Shown: positions 37,123 to 47,160, counted from the first letter of the stretch. The stretch: DNA of 64,000 bases from Zymomonas mobilis (GCF_006715975.1 NZ_VFOF01000001.1:1188001-1252000); one strand, 5' to 3'. Made by a program: numbers and translations. The notes: generated by a model from the letters alone, not told the origin.

Positions 37123-37737
37123 ATGTCGGACAGCAGCCCCGCCCCTTCATGGGAGCAAATCACAGACTCTCTGCATCATTGCACCCGTTGTTCACTTTAT
37201 AAGAATGCAACACAGGTTGTGTGCGGTGAAGGCTCTCATCATAGCCCTGTTATATTTGTCGGAGAGCAACCCGGCGATCAGGAAGATTTAGCGGGACGGC
37301 CTTTTGTAGGCCCTGCAGGGAAAGTTTTTGATGAGGTTATGGCCTCAATTGGCTGGCCAAGAGAAGAAATTTATCTCACCAATGCAGTTAAGCATTTCAA
37401 ATTCTACCTACAGGGACAACGTCGTATTCATCAAACCCCAGCACCGGAAGAAGTTGAATGCTGCCGTATTTGGTTGCGGCATGAATGGCGTTTGTTAAAA
37501 CCGCGTTTAACGGTCGCCTTGGGCGCGACTGCCGTTTTGGCTTTAACGGGAAAAAAACAGACTTTAGGCGCCTTGCGGGGGCGTATCCATAAATTAAAGG
37601 AAACGGCGCCTTTCGTTGCGACTTATCATCCTTCTTATATTTTGCGGCAACCTAACGAAGAAGGCCGCCAAAAAGCCTATCAGGCGATGCAGCAGGATTT
37701 AACCATGGCACGGGAATTCCTAAAGGCCGCGTCATAG
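37123..37737 (+). CDS. UdgX-type uracil-DNA glycosylase
   Basis: This 204-residue iron-sulfur uracil-DNA glycosylase has Cys20 and Cys23 as the first cluster ligands and the motif GEQPGDQEDLAGRPFVGPAG. GEQPG at residues 47-51 replaces the GE(A/G)PG of family 4. A loop with RRIH (residues 100-103) matches the KRRIH loop of UdgX. There, the His forms a covalent bond with the sugar after uracil removal; here Lys is Gln99 and the candidate His is His103. The HPSY motif is present near the end. It is therefore better assigned to UdgX than to family 4/5. Confidence 0.85.
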   Translation: MSDSSPAPSWEQITDSLHHCTRCSLYKNATQVVCGEGSHHSPVIFVGEQPGDQEDLAGRPFVGPAGKVFDEVMASIGWPREEIYLTNAVKHFKFYLQGQRRIHQTPAPEEVECCRIWLRHEWRLLKPRLTVALGATAVLALTGKKQTLGALRGRIHKLKETAPFVATYHPSYILRQPNEEGRQKAYQAMQQDLTMAREFLKAAS

Positions 37738-37781
37738 AAGGCAGTTTTTGTTTTTTTAGAGGGTGTCGATATCTATCGCGC

Positions 37782-37806
37782 AAAAAAAAGAGCCTCAAAA
37801 CGGCTC
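37782..37806 (-). terminator. Terminator of tRNA-Leu(CAG)
   Basis: On the reverse strand GAGCC and GGCTC pair around a 7-base loop (37790-37794 with 37802-37806) and are followed by eight Ts. Confidence 0.8.
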
Positions 37807-37847
37807 ATCATACAATAGAATTATAAGGGATATTCTCTAAGAAGAGA

Positions 37848-37935
<88 letters not shown>

Positions 37936-38052
37936 ATTTGGGGTGTGGCGCGTCTTTAGTAGACATCTCTGGTATCTGTCAATCATTTATGTGAAAGCAG
38001 CATAAATTTTTTTATTTTTCTGGTCTCATCTTCAATATGGACAGCCTCATTT

Positions 38053-38856
38053 ATGCATGACTCTTTGTTGACTATTATCCTGCTAGGTATTCTTGAGGGC
38101 GTAACCGAATTTATTCCGGTTTCCTCAACCGGACATCTTATTCTGGCAGAAAGGCTTTTGGGCGCGCATGGCGCAAATTCCGCCAGTTTTGATATTATTA
38201 TCCAGCTAGGCGCTATTCTGGCCGTTATCGTTTTTTATTGGGAACGCTTCCTTGATATTGCCAAGGGCCTTTTTAACCAATCCGCCTCTTCATGGCATTT
38301 TGTCCGAAATATAATCTGCGGTTTTATTCCGACGGTTATTGTCGGGGCAATTGCCTATCATGCCGTTAAAGCCTTGCTTGAAAAACCCATGGTCGTCGCC
38401 GTTTCTTTATTCCTTGGCGGTATCGCGATGTTGATTATCGACCGAGAATCATCCCATCCTGAAAATACCTCGGTGCAATCTATTCCGGTTCACAAAGCGT
38501 TCTTGGTTGGTTTGGCACAATGTCTGGCCATGATTCCCGGTGTCAGCCGTTCTGGTGCGACAATCATGGGGGCTTTATGTCTTGGTATTGATCGAAAAAC
38601 AGCGACTGAATACAGCTTTTTTCTTGCTATCCCTGTTATGCTGGCTGCCACCGCTAAAGAATTATGGGAACAACGCCATAACCTTCATATGGCAGATTTG
38701 GGCGAGATCAGTCTCGGTTTTGTCATATCTTTCGTGGTAGCCTTAATCGTCATTAAATTATTTTTGAAAATTGTTACTTGTCGCGGCTTTGCCCCCTTTG
38801 CATGGTATCGCATCATCATTGGTTTGGTGGCCTTCTTTTTCCTTTTGTTTAGTTAG
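38053..38856 (+). CDS. uppP: Undecaprenyl-diphosphatase UppP (BacA)
   Basis: UppP dephosphorylates undecaprenyl pyrophosphate at the membrane, recycling the lipid carrier for peptidoglycan and polysaccharide synthesis. The 267-residue integral membrane protein has the signature [16 protein letters not shown] near the N-terminus (Glu and Ser-rich catalytic motif) and the second motif [14 protein letters not shown]. About eight membrane segments are visible. It appears monocistronic. Confidence 0.95.
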   Translation: MHDSLLTIILLGILEGVTEFIPVSSTGHLILAERLLGAHGANSASFDIIIQLGAILAVIVFYWERFLDIAKGLFNQSASSWHFVRNIICGFIPTVIVGAIAYHAVKALLEKPMVVAVSLFLGGIAMLIIDRESSHPENTSVQSIPVHKAFLVGLAQCLAMIPGVSRSGATIMGALCLGIDRKTATEYSFFLAIPVMLAATAKELWEQRHNLHMADLGEISLGFVISFVVALIVIKLFLKIVTCRGFAPFAWYRIIIGLVAFFFLLFS

Positions 38857-38873
38857 TTCCGTTTCGGAACTAA
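38853..38873 (+). terminator. Possible hairpin terminator at the uppP stop
   Basis: A 9-bp hairpin TTAGTTCCG / CGGAACTAA with a 3-base loop overlaps the stop codon. It lacks a T-run, so termination efficiency is doubtful. Confidence 0.4.
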
Positions 38874-39013
38874 TATTCATTCTCAAAAAGCAAAAATAAA
38901 ATATTCCGTCATTTTTTGAAAAAATAAGGACAGCATTGCTTTCCTATATGCATTTTTGTGCGTGACTTGCTGGGAAAAAATAATTATGTCGCTTGTCATG
39001 AAGGAAATTGATT

Positions 39014-40486
39014 ATGGCGCAAAATAAAATGCTGTCCTTTGACCATCTGCAACAGGCTTATCCTGAGAAACGATCAGCACAGGAAAGAGACAAAGACTTT
39101 AAAGAAATTTATCAGTCTTTTTCAGACGAACAGGCTAGTTGTCAGGCCTCTCGTTGTTCTCAATGCGGTGTGCCTTATTGTTCAGCTTATTGTCCGCTAC
39201 ATAATAATATTCCCGACTGGCTGAAAATGACGGCAGAAGGCCGCTTGCGGGATGCCTATGCGCTTTCCAGCGCGACTTCGACCATGCCTGAAATTTGTGG
39301 CCGGATTTGTCCGCAAGATCGTCTTTGCGAAGGCAATTGCGTGATTGAAAATGCCGGACATGGTTCTGTTACCATCGGTTCGGTCGAAAAATATATTACG
39401 GATACCGCTTGGAAAGAAGGATGGGTCGAGGCGTTAAAGCCAGAAGCCGATCTTGGTCTTTCTATCGGCATCATTGGTTCAGGCCCTGCGGGTTTGACGG
39501 CTGCTGAAAAATTACGGCGGCAAGGCTATCAGGTACATGTTTATGATCGCCATGATCGCGCTGGTGGCCTTTTAACCTATGGTATCCCCGGATTTAAGCT
39601 GGAAAAAGAAATTGTCGCCCGCCGTGTCAAAAGACTGGCTGATGGTGGTGTTGTTTTCCACACTAATTTTCATGTTGGTAAAGATGCCAGCCTTGCAGAA
39701 TTGCGCGAACAGCATGGTGCCATTTTAATCGCGACCGGCGTTTATAAAGCCCGTGAGCTGGCAACCCCCGGTAAAGAATTAAACGGTATTGTTGATGCGC
39801 TTGATTTCCTGATCAGCTCCAACCGCAAATCTTTTGGCGATAAAGTCGAAGCTTTCGATAATGGCACGCTTGACGCCCAGAATAAAAACGTCGTTGTGAT
39901 CGGTGGTGGTGATACCGCGATGGATTGCGTCAGAACGGCTATCCGTCAGGGTGCTAAATCTGTCCGCTGTCTTTATCGGCGCGATCGGGTCAACATGCCG
40001 GGTTCTGCCCGTGAAGTGAAAAATGCAGAAGATGAAGGTGCAGAATTTGTCTGGTTATCGGCACCGGAATCCTTCATCGGGAAAGATCGTGTTGAAACCG
40101 TAAAAGTGCGCGGCATGCGCTTGGGGGCACCCGATTCATCCGGCCGCCGTTCGCCGGAACCTGACCCTGCCCGTCTGTTCGAGATGGATGCTGATCTTGT
40201 CATTTGCGCCTTGGGCTTCTCTCCAGAAGACCTGCCTACCCTATTCAACGCACCGGAATTGTCGGTCACGCCATGGGGAACGGTCGAAGCTGATCCTGAA
40301 ACTTTACAGACCAGCATCGAAGGCGTCTTTGCCGCCGGTGATATCGTTCGCGGTGCCAGCCTTGTTGTCTGGGCTATTCGCGACGGTCTGGTCGCAAGCG
40401 AACAGATGCATGAATGGCTTTCAACCCGCCATCAGGAAAAACTGGCTCCTGTCGCCAAAACTAAGAAGAAAGCTGTTCCGGCCTAA
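39014..40486 (+). CDS. gltD: Glutamate synthase small subunit (NADPH)
   Basis: GltD supplies electrons from NADPH via FAD and 4Fe-4S clusters to GltB for glutamate formation. The 490-residue protein has N-terminal Cys clusters (CSQCGVPYCSAYCPLHN and CGRICPQDRLCEGNC), an FAD Rossmann motif (IGIIGSGPAGLTAAEKL) and an NADPH motif (VVVIGGGDTAMDCVRTA). It ends with FAAGDIVRGASLVVWAI. ATG 39014 has an AAGGA site at 39001-39005; a TTG at 39008 is less likely. The gltB gene follows after ~110 bp, the reverse of the gltB-gltD order of E. coli. Confidence 0.95.
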   Translation: MAQNKMLSFDHLQQAYPEKRSAQERDKDFKEIYQSFSDEQASCQASRCSQCGVPYCSAYCPLHNNIPDWLKMTAEGRLRDAYALSSATSTMPEICGRICPQDRLCEGNCVIENAGHGSVTIGSVEKYITDTAWKEGWVEALKPEADLGLSIGIIGSGPAGLTAAEKLRRQGYQVHVYDRHDRAGGLLTYGIPGFKLEKEIVARRVKRLADGGVVFHTNFHVGKDASLAELREQHGAILIATGVYKARELATPGKELNGIVDALDFLISSNRKSFGDKVEAFDNGTLDAQNKNVVVIGGGDTAMDCVRTAIRQGAKSVRCLYRRDRVNMPGSAREVKNAEDEGAEFVWLSAPESFIGKDRVETVKVRGMRLGAPDSSGRRSPEPDPARLFEMDADLVICALGFSPEDLPTLFNAPELSVTPWGTVEADPETLQTSIEGVFAAGDIVRGASLVVWAIRDGLVASEQMHEWLSTRHQEKLAPVAKTKKKAVPA

Positions 40487-40597
40487 GATACTGTTTTTTT
40501 GCGTCTCGATAGTCTTTTTCGGGGCGCAAATGAACTACACCGGATATAAAATGAACTTTAATAAGCGGCAGGTTAAGTCGCTTGGGAAAAGTAAGCC

Positions 40598-43500
40598 ATG
40601 ACCATAAAATCTTCTGCCGATTCTTTTGATGTCTTTGCCGAGCGCGAACGCCTCGCCAAAGAAGGTATGTATCGTCCTGAATTTGAAACGGATGCCTGTG
40701 GCGTCGGTTTGGTTGCTGCGACGGATGGTAAGGCTTCACGTCGGGTGGTCACGGCGGCGATTGATGCTTTAAAGGCAGTCTGGCATCGCGGCGCAGTCGA
40801 TGCAGATGGCAAAACCGGTGATGGCGCCGGTATCCATGTCGATTTACCAGCCAGCTTCTTTGATGATGCGATTGCCCATGCGGGTCATGCACCTCTTCCA
40901 AACCGCTTGGCCGTCGGCATGGTCTTTTTGCCAAGAACCGATCTTTCAGCACAGGAAAACTGCCGCACGATCGTTGAATCAGAAATCATTGATTTCGGCT
41001 ATAAGATCTATGGCTGGCGTCAAGTGCCGGTCGATATCTCGGTCATCGGCGAAAAAGCGATGCGGACGCGCCCTGAAATCGAACAGATCATGATTGCAGG
41101 CCCTCATCCAGATGAGATGAGTGCTGCTGAATTTGAAAAGAATCTCTATCTCATCCGCCGCCGGATCGAGAAAAAAGTTATCGCTGCCCAAATTAACGAT
41201 TTTTACATCTGTTCGCTCTCATGTCGTTCGATCGTTTATAAAGGCCTGTTTTTGGCTGAGGCTCTGTCGATCTTCTATCCCGATCTTCAGGATGAACGCT
41301 TTGTCAGTCGCGTTGCGGTCTTCCATCAACGCTATTCAACCAATACTTTCCCGCAATGGTGGTTGGCACAGCCTTTCCGGATGTTGGCACATAACGGCGA
41401 AATCAATACCATTCGCGGTAACCGCAATTGGATGAAAAGCCATGAAATCAAAATGGCTAGCCTCGCCTTTGGTGAACATTCAGAAGACATTAAACCGCTT
41501 ATCCCGGCAGGTGCATCGGATACCGCGGCATTAGATGCCGTTTTCGAAACGATTTGTCGCGCCGGTCGTAATGCACCTGCCGCAAAATTGATGCTGATCC
41601 CTGAAGCATGGCAGCAAAATCCTGATATGCCGGACACGCATCGGAATATGTATAGCTATCTGGCTTCGGTGATGGAGCCTTGGGATGGGCCTGCAGCTTT
41701 GGCCATTACCGATGGCTCATGGGCTGTCGCTGGTGTTGACCGCAATGCCCTTCGCCCGCTTCGCACCATCCGCACCAAAGACAATCTTCTGATCGTCGGC
41801 TCCGAAGCCGGTATGGTCGTTGTGCCAGAAAATAATGTCATCGCCAAAGGTCAGCTTGGCCCTGGGCAGATGATTGCGGTTAATCTGGATGAAGGACGTT
41901 TTTATGAAGATCGCCCGTTAAAAGATTTAATCGCCAACGAACGGCCTTATGGCGAATGGATTAAAGATTTCAAAAAGTTAAACGATCTTAATCTGAAAGC
42001 CTATGATCCGGTTATTCAGTATGATAGCGATGAACTGATTAAACGGCAGGTTTCTGCTGGTCTTACTTTGGAAGATATGGACCTTGTCCTCTCTCCGCAG
42101 GCTGAAACCGGTAAAGAAGCAATGGGGTCGATGGGTGATGATGCGCCTCTAGCGGTTCTGACTGAAAAGCCCCGCTTAACCAGCCATTTCTTCCGCCAGA
42201 ATTTCAGTCAGGTAACGAACCCGCCAATCGATTCACTGCGTGAAACGCAGGTTATGGCGTTAACGACGCGTTTTGGTAACCTTGGCAACATCCTTGATAC
42301 CGAAAGCAAACAAAAACAGATTTTAACGCTGGATACGCCTTATCTGAAAACCTCGGAATGGTGCCAGTTAAAAGACTATTTCGGCGAACATGCGGTTGAA
42401 ATTGACTGCACCTTCTCCCCTGAAGATGGCGCTGATGCACTCAGGAATGCTATCAACAGCTTACGGGTGCAGGCTGAAAATGCTGTCCGCTCCGGTCACA
42501 GCGAATTATTCTTAACGGATGAACATATCAGTTCTGACCGTGTGGCTGTAGCAATGATCTTGGCAACCGCGGCTGTCCATACCCATTTGATACGAAAAGG
42601 GCTGCGTTCTTATGCGTCGATCAATGTTCGGGCTTCCGAATGTATTGATCCGCATTATGTTGCTGTTTTGGTCGGTGTCGGTGCAACGACTGTTAACGCC
42701 TATCTGGCTGAAGCTGCGATTGCCAGCCGTCATAGCCAAGGCCTGTTCGGCAAAATGACGCTTGAGCAATGCCTTGAAAATCATCATCACGCCATCTGCA
42801 ATGGTCTGTTAAAGATCATGGCAAAGATGGGTATCGCTGTCGTTTCAAGTTATCGCGGCGCCTATAATTTCGAAGCCGTTGGCCTGTCACGCGCTTTAGT
42901 CAATGATCTGTTCCCCGGTATGACCGCCAAGATTTCCGGTGAAGGCTATGCCTCATTGCAGCGCTCGGCTATTTTGCGGCATCAGAATGCATTTGCGTCC
43001 AATAAGAAGACCTTGGATGTCGGTGGATTTTATCGCCAGCGCGCAAGCGGTGACAGCCATGCTTACACGGCAGAGCTGATGCGCAAATTGCAAAAAGCCG
43101 TGGCAAGCGACAGCTACACGACCTATCTCGAATTTTCGAAGGAAGTGCATCAGTTGCCGCCGGTCTATCTGCGCGATTTGCTTGGCTTTAACTGGTCGAA
43201 AAAACCGATTCCGATCGAAGAAGTCGAACCGATCACAGAAATTCGTCGTCGTTTTATCACGCCAGGGATGTCTTTAGGGGCACTTTCGCCAGAAGCCCAT
43301 GAAACGCTTTCAATCGCAATGAATCGCATCGGTGCGAAATCGGTTTCCGGCGAAGGCGGGGAATCGCCAGAACGTTTCCATCCGTATGAAAATGGCGACA
43401 ATGCCAATTCCCCGATTAAACAGGTGGCTTCCGGTCGATTTGGTGTGACCGCTGCTTATCTTGGCGCTTGTGAAGAAATCGAGATCAAGGTTGCCCAAGG

Positions 43501-45193
43501 TGCAAAACCGGGTGAAGGTGGTCAGCTTCCAGGCTTTAAAGTCACCGATATGATTGCCAAATTGCGGCATTCAACCCCGGGTGTGACCCTGATTTCGCCG
43601 CCGCCGCATCACGATATTTATTCTATCGAAGATTTGGCGCAGCTTATCTACGATTTAAAACAGATCAATCCCCGTGCCCGTGTTGGTGTTAAACTGGTCT
43701 CTTCTGCTGGTATCGGCACGATTGCAGCCGGTGTGGCGAAAGCTCATGCAGATTCTATCCTGATTTCTGGTAACGTTGGCGGAACGGGGGCATCCCCCCT
43801 CACCTCGATCAAATATGCCGGAACGCCTTGGGAAATGGGCTTGTCCGAAGCCAATCAGGTACTGACTTTGAATGGCCTCCGTCATCGGGTGAAGTTAAGA
43901 ACCGATGGTGGTCTAAAAACCGGTCGTGATATTGTTATCGCTGCTATTTTAGGCGCAGAAGAATTCGGTATTGGTACCCTTTCCTTGATTGCCATGGGTT
44001 GTTTGATGGTGCGCCAGTGCCATTCGAATAAATGTCCAGTGGGTATCTGCACGCAGGATAAAGCCATGCGTCAGAAATTCATCGGAACGCCGGAAAGAGT
44101 TATCAATCTGATGACTTTCATCGCCGAAGAAGTTCGTGAAATTCTGGCAAAATTGGGGGTTCGTTCCTTAACTGAAATTATCGGTCAAACCGATCTTCTT
44201 AGTCAGGTTAACCGTGGTGCCGACCATTTGGATGATCTCGATCTTAATCCGGTTCTGGCCAAAGTTGATGCAACCAACGAAGCCCGTTTCTTCCAGATTG
44301 ACACTTTCCGCAATCCGGTACCAGACAGCCTTGATGCGCAGATGTTACAGGATGCGAAAGCAGTCTTTACGCGTCGTGAAAAAACGCAGCTCACCTATTC
44401 AGTCAGAAATACCCAGCGTGCCATCGGCACCCGTTTTTCTGCCGAAATTACCCAGAATTTCGGTATGGATAGCTTAGCAGATGGTCACGTCCATGTGCGT
44501 TTACGCGGTTCTGCTGGGCAGTCTTTAGGTGCTTTCAGCGTCAAAGGGCTCACCTTGGAAGTCTTTGGTGATGCCAATGACTATGTTGGTAAGGGTCTGT
44601 CAGGGGCAACGATCATCGTTCGACCGACCGTATCTTCTCCGATCGATGGTCATACCAATACCATTATCGGAAACACCGTCCTTTACGGTGCAACCGCAGG
44701 AAAACTGTTTGCTGCCGGTAAAGCCGGCGAACGATTTGCGGTTCGGAATTCCGGTGCAGAGGCCGTTATCGAAGGCTGTGGTGCTAATGGCTGCGAATAT
44801 ATGACCGGTGGTGTGGCGGTTATTCTGGGGCATGTCGGACTGAATTTTGGTGCAGGTATGACAGGCGGTATGGCCTTCGTTTTGGATGAAGATAGCAGCT
44901 TCGAACGGCACGCCAATCCCGATAACATTGTCTGGCAACGGCTGGAATCTTCCCATTGGGAAAGAGTCCTGCGTTCAATGATTGCCGATCATGCCGTTAA
45001 GACCGACAGTCCTTGGGCGCATCGGATCTTGGATGAATGGGATTTATGGTCGCAGAAATTCTGGCAGATTTGTCCAAAAGAAATGCTGGAAAGACTGGAC
45101 TATCCGTTAAAGGAACAAAAAATAGCGGGTGAGCGTCAGGAAAAAGAAGCCGCCGGCAATCCTGAGCTAAAAGAGCAGGAAAGCGCGCTATAA
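40598..45193 (+). CDS. gltB: Glutamate synthase large subunit
   Basis: This 1531-residue FMN and 3Fe-4S enzyme converts glutamine plus 2-oxoglutarate to two glutamates. The class II glutaminase domain starts at the Cys in TDACGVG (Cys34), so a 33-residue propeptide should be removed. A central domain, the FMN-binding synthase domain (GVKLVSSAGIGTIAAGVAKA) and the cluster motif CHSNKCPVGICTQ follow. A C-terminal beta-helix (GXGXG-type) domain closes the protein. It is probably co-transcribed with gltD and ends at a strong terminator. Confidence 0.96.
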   Translation: MTIKSSADSFDVFAERERLAKEGMYRPEFETDACGVGLVAATDGKASRRVVTAAIDALKAVWHRGAVDADGKTGDGAGIHVDLPASFFDDAIAHAGHAPLPNRLAVGMVFLPRTDLSAQENCRTIVESEIIDFGYKIYGWRQVPVDISVIGEKAMRTRPEIEQIMIAGPHPDEMSAAEFEKNLYLIRRRIEKKVIAAQINDFYICSLSCRSIVYKGLFLAEALSIFYPDLQDERFVSRVAVFHQRYSTNTFPQWWLAQPFRMLAHNGEINTIRGNRNWMKSHEIKMASLAFGEHSEDIKPLIPAGASDTAALDAVFETICRAGRNAPAAKLMLIPEAWQQNPDMPDTHRNMYSYLASVMEPWDGPAALAITDGSWAVAGVDRNALRPLRTIRTKDNLLIVGSEAGMVVVPENNVIAKGQLGPGQMIAVNLDEGRFYEDRPLKDLIANERPYGEWIKDFKKLNDLNLKAYDPVIQYDSDELIKRQVSAGLTLEDMDLVLSPQAETGKEAMGSMGDDAPLAVLTEKPRLTSHFFRQNFSQVTNPPIDSLRETQVMALTTRFGNLGNILDTESKQKQILTLDTPYLKTSEWCQLKDYFGEHAVEIDCTFSPEDGADALRNAINSLRVQAENAVRSGHSELFLTDEHISSDRVAVAMILATAAVHTHLIRKGLRSYASINVRASECIDPHYVAVLVGVGATTVNAYLAEAAIASRHSQGLFGKMTLEQCLENHHHAICNGLLKIMAKMGIAVVSSYRGAYNFEAVGLSRALVNDLFPGMTAKISGEGYASLQRSAILRHQNAFASNKKTLDVGGFYRQRASGDSHAYTAELMRKLQKAVASDSYTTYLEFSKEVHQLPPVYLRDLLGFNWSKKPIPIEEVEPITEIRRRFITPGMSLGALSPEAHETLSIAMNRIGAKSVSGEGGESPERFHPYENGDNANSPIKQVASGRFGVTAAYLGACEEIEIKVAQGAKPGEGGQLPGFKVTDMIAKLRHSTPGVTLISPPPHHDIYSIEDLAQLIYDLKQINPRARVGVKLVSSAGIGTIAAGVAKAHADSILISGNVGGTGASPLTSIKYAGTPWEMGLSEANQVLTLNGLRHRVKLRTDGGLKTGRDIVIAAILGAEEFGIGTLSLIAMGCLMVRQCHSNKCPVGICTQDKAMRQKFIGTPERVINLMTFIAEEVREILAKLGVRSLTEIIGQTDLLSQVNRGADHLDDLDLNPVLAKVDATNEARFFQIDTFRNPVPDSLDAQMLQDAKAVFTRREKTQLTYSVRNTQRAIGTRFSAEITQNFGMDSLADGHVHVRLRGSAGQSLGAFSVKGLTLEVFGDANDYVGKGLSGATIIVRPTVSSPIDGHTNTIIGNTVLYGATAGKLFAAGKAGERFAVRNSGAEAVIEGCGANGCEYMTGGVAVILGHVGLNFGAGMTGGMAFVLDEDSSFERHANPDNIVWQRLESSHWERVLRSMIADHAVKTDSPWAHRILDEWDLWSQKFWQICPKEMLERLDYPLKEQKIAGERQEKEAAGNPELKEQESAL

Positions 45194-45216
45194 TTGTTTC
45201 AATCAAAGTGAAAGAT

Positions 45217-45244
45217 AAAGCGGCCTTATTGGCCGCTTTTCTTT
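45217..45244 (+). terminator. Rho-independent terminator after gltB
   Basis: AAAGCGGCC / GGCCGCTTT (45217-45225 and 45231-45239) pair around a TTATT loop and run into a T-rich tract. Confidence 0.9.
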
Positions 45245-45272
45245 CCTGAAGTATTTATCTATAGTTCCCCTA

Positions 45273-45944
45273 ATGTGGCAGCTTTATCAGTTTCCTCTTT
45301 GCCCTTTTTCCCGAAAGGTGCGTTTTCTCCTTGGTGAAAAAGGGATCGGCTATGAGTTGATCCGTGAATCGCCATGGCTAAAAAGAGATGAATTCGTCGA
45401 CATGAATCCAGCCGGTCAAACGCCGGTTATGGTAGATAGTTCTGCGCCTGTTATTCTGGTGGATTCTCAGGTTATCTGTGAATTTCTTGAAGAAACAGTC
45501 GATCGAACCCCGTTAATCAGTGGCACCGCTGTTCATCGGGCAGAGATCCGGCGTTTGGTCTCTCTCTTTGATAACAAGCTCTATTTTGAAGTAACCGCAC
45601 CTTTAATGAATGAGCGGATGCTCAAAAGACTTGTCTATCGTCAGGCACCTGATGCCGGTATCCTGCGTGGGGCGATGAAAAATGCCAATAGCCATCTGGA
45701 TTATATAGATTGGTTGCTTGACCATCGTCGTTGGTTGGCGGGGCCTGTTTTAAGCTTGGCCGATTTTGCCGCAGCAGCACAGATTTCTGTTTCCGATTAT
45801 TTGGGTGGTGTTGACTGGCGCGGTCATGAGAATAGCCGCGAATGGTATGCAGCGATGAAATCACGGCCTTCTTTCCAGCCTATTCTGGCTGAAAGGATGG
45901 AAGTCATTTTACCACCAGAACATTACGATCAGCCCGACTTTTAA
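45273..45944 (+). CDS. fzlA: GST-fold protein, probable FtsZ-binding protein FzlA
   Basis: This 223-residue glutathione S-transferase-fold protein has the thioredoxin-like N-terminal domain (QFPLCPFSRKVRFLLGEK, NPAGQTPVMVD) and the helical C-terminal domain (LADFAAAAQISVSDYL). The C-terminal end ILPPEHYDQPDF resembles the conserved tail of FzlA, which in Caulobacter binds FtsZ and activates septal cell-wall synthesis. A catalytic GST is the alternative. It is convergent with the MerR-type gene. Confidence 0.75.
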   Translation: MWQLYQFPLCPFSRKVRFLLGEKGIGYELIRESPWLKRDEFVDMNPAGQTPVMVDSSAPVILVDSQVICEFLEETVDRTPLISGTAVHRAEIRRLVSLFDNKLYFEVTAPLMNERMLKRLVYRQAPDAGILRGAMKNANSHLDYIDWLLDHRRWLAGPVLSLADFAAAAQISVSDYLGGVDWRGHENSREWYAAMKSRPSFQPILAERMEVILPPEHYDQPDF

Positions 45945-45952
45945 TTATTGCA

Positions 45953-46429
45953 TTATATCGTCAGAGCTTCGGACAGCATATTGCTGATTGACCGGAGTTC
46001 ATTTATCCATTGCCGACATATTTCTGCATCGGCAGAGCTTCCCTGCTCTGTCGATAGGTCTGGGCTCTCTTTTTGTCCCTCAGTCGAAAGATATTTGACC
46101 GCGCCTTTGACCGTATAGCCTTCATTTTTGAGCAGATGATTAATCCGATGTGCCAAGGCAACATCATCAGGCCGGTAATAGCGGCGGTTCCCAGCGCGCT
46201 GTAATGGCCGTAAGGCTGGGAAATGGCTTTCCCAATAGCGCAGGATATGAGAACCCACGCCTAATTCCTGCGCCAGCTCACTGATAGTCAGCAAGGCCTG
46301 ATCACTTTTATTGTGAATTTTGTTCCGTGAAGAAACAGACACAGTTTCATTCTGACGACGATGCAGTTTTTTTTCAGGCGTCTTTGGCCTGCTATCCTTT
46401 TTCGCAGGAAGTGCATCGCGATCAGACAA
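45953..46429 (-). CDS. MerR family transcriptional regulator (TTG start)
   Basis: The 158-residue protein has a basic N-terminus (about 1-45), then a MerR winged helix-turn-helix (LTISELAQELGVGSHILRYW and RAGNRRYYRPDDVALAHRI; about 45-115) and a short Ser/Glu-rich C-terminal part without effector Cys residues. The start appears to be TTG (46427-46429): a GGGAG site lies about six bases before it, inside the end of ihfA, and only one base separates this start from the ihfA stop. The ihfA-merR pair is conserved in alphaproteobacteria, but the targets are not known. Confidence 0.85.
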   Translation of the reverse strand: MSDRDALPAKKDSRPKTPEKKLHRRQNETVSVSSRNKIHNKSDQALLTISELAQELGVGSHILRYWESHFPALRPLQRAGNRRYYRPDDVALAHRINHLLKNEGYTVKGAVKYLSTEGQKESPDLSTEQGSSADAEICRQWINELRSISNMLSEALTI

Positions 46430-46430
46430 A

Positions 46431-46733
46431 TTAGGCTCCCTTGATAATCCGCTGACGCATTAATTGGCTGGCGCGAAAGGTCAGAACCCGTCTGGGCGCA
46501 ATAGGTACCTCTACCCCTGTTTTGGGATTACGGCCAATGCGTTCATTCTTATCACGAAGAATAAAGCTGCCAAAACCTGATATTTTGACGTTTTCACCTT
46601 TTCTCAGGGCTTCGGTAATGTGACCTAACATTTGTTCGATCATTTTTGCGGAGTCAGCACGCGACAAACCTACTTCATGGTAAAGCATGTCGGTAATATC
46701 GGCGCGGGTTAAAGTTGGGATATCAGCTTGCAT
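46431..46733 (-). CDS. ihfA: Integration host factor subunit alpha
   Basis: IHF bends DNA in replication, recombination and sigma-54-dependent transcription. The 100-residue protein has the HU/IHF fold with [18 protein letters not shown] at the N-terminus and [20 protein letters not shown] in the DNA-binding arm. The arm Pro motif is RNPKTG. It is followed immediately by the MerR-type gene, with which it is probably co-transcribed. Confidence 0.93.
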   Translation of the reverse strand: MQADIPTLTRADITDMLYHEVGLSRADSAKMIEQMLGHITEALRKGENVKISGFGSFILRDKNERIGRNPKTGVEVPIAPRRVLTFRASQLMRQRIIKGA

Positions 46734-47065
46734 GCTCTGTCCGTTTGTCCGGTTATCATAGCGTTATTCAGAAAGAGAATATCCTCTCTTAAGCTATCAA
46801 AGCAAGTAGGTCATTCCAATTATTTGCGTTTTGAACAACTTATGGCAAAGAATGGCCTTTCAAAAGCACATCCTTCTCTTTTTTTAAAAGGCTAAATTTC
46901 GACGGATCGATGCCTGATTTTTGTCCAATTTGGGGAAAAAAGATAAAAAAACACAAAAAATAGAGATAAATAGCGTAAAATGGTTGCAAGGCTTAAAAAG
47001 CCCTGCTAAAGGCGTGCTCCTACCAACATGGAAGAGCAAATGCTCTGAAGTGGCTTACATAGAGT
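46734..47065. other. 332-bp spacer upstream of ihfA and tRNA-Leu(GAG)
   Basis: This is a divergent promoter region. It contains a small hairpin GGCTT-AAA-AAGCC near 46990 and a palindrome AGAGCA-AA-TGCTCT at 47033-47046 about 20 bp before the tRNA. No credible reading frame is seen; a frame at 46921-47214 runs through the tRNA and is rejected. Confidence 0.5.
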
Positions 47066-47152
47066 GCGGTCGTGGCGGAACTGGTAGACGCGCAACGTTG
47101 AGGTCGTTGTGGCCGAAAGGCCGTGGAAGTTCGAGTCTTCTCGACCGCACCA
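47066..47152 (+). tRNA. tRNA-Leu (anticodon GAG)
   Basis: This is a class II tRNA of 87 bases with encoded CCA. It has acceptor GCGGTCG pairing with CGACCGC, anticodon stem CAACG/CGTTG with loop TTGAGGT (anticodon GAG, 47100-47102), a long variable arm (TGGCCGAAAGGCCG) and a T-loop TTCGAGT. Confidence 0.96.
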
Positions 47153-47160
47153 ATTTTCTA

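Noticed and set aside
38951-38975. Possible sigma-54 promoter before gltD (TTGC with upstream TTGTGC)
   Set aside because: The -24 GG is not present and the match is poor; with NtrC largely absent there is no supporting context.
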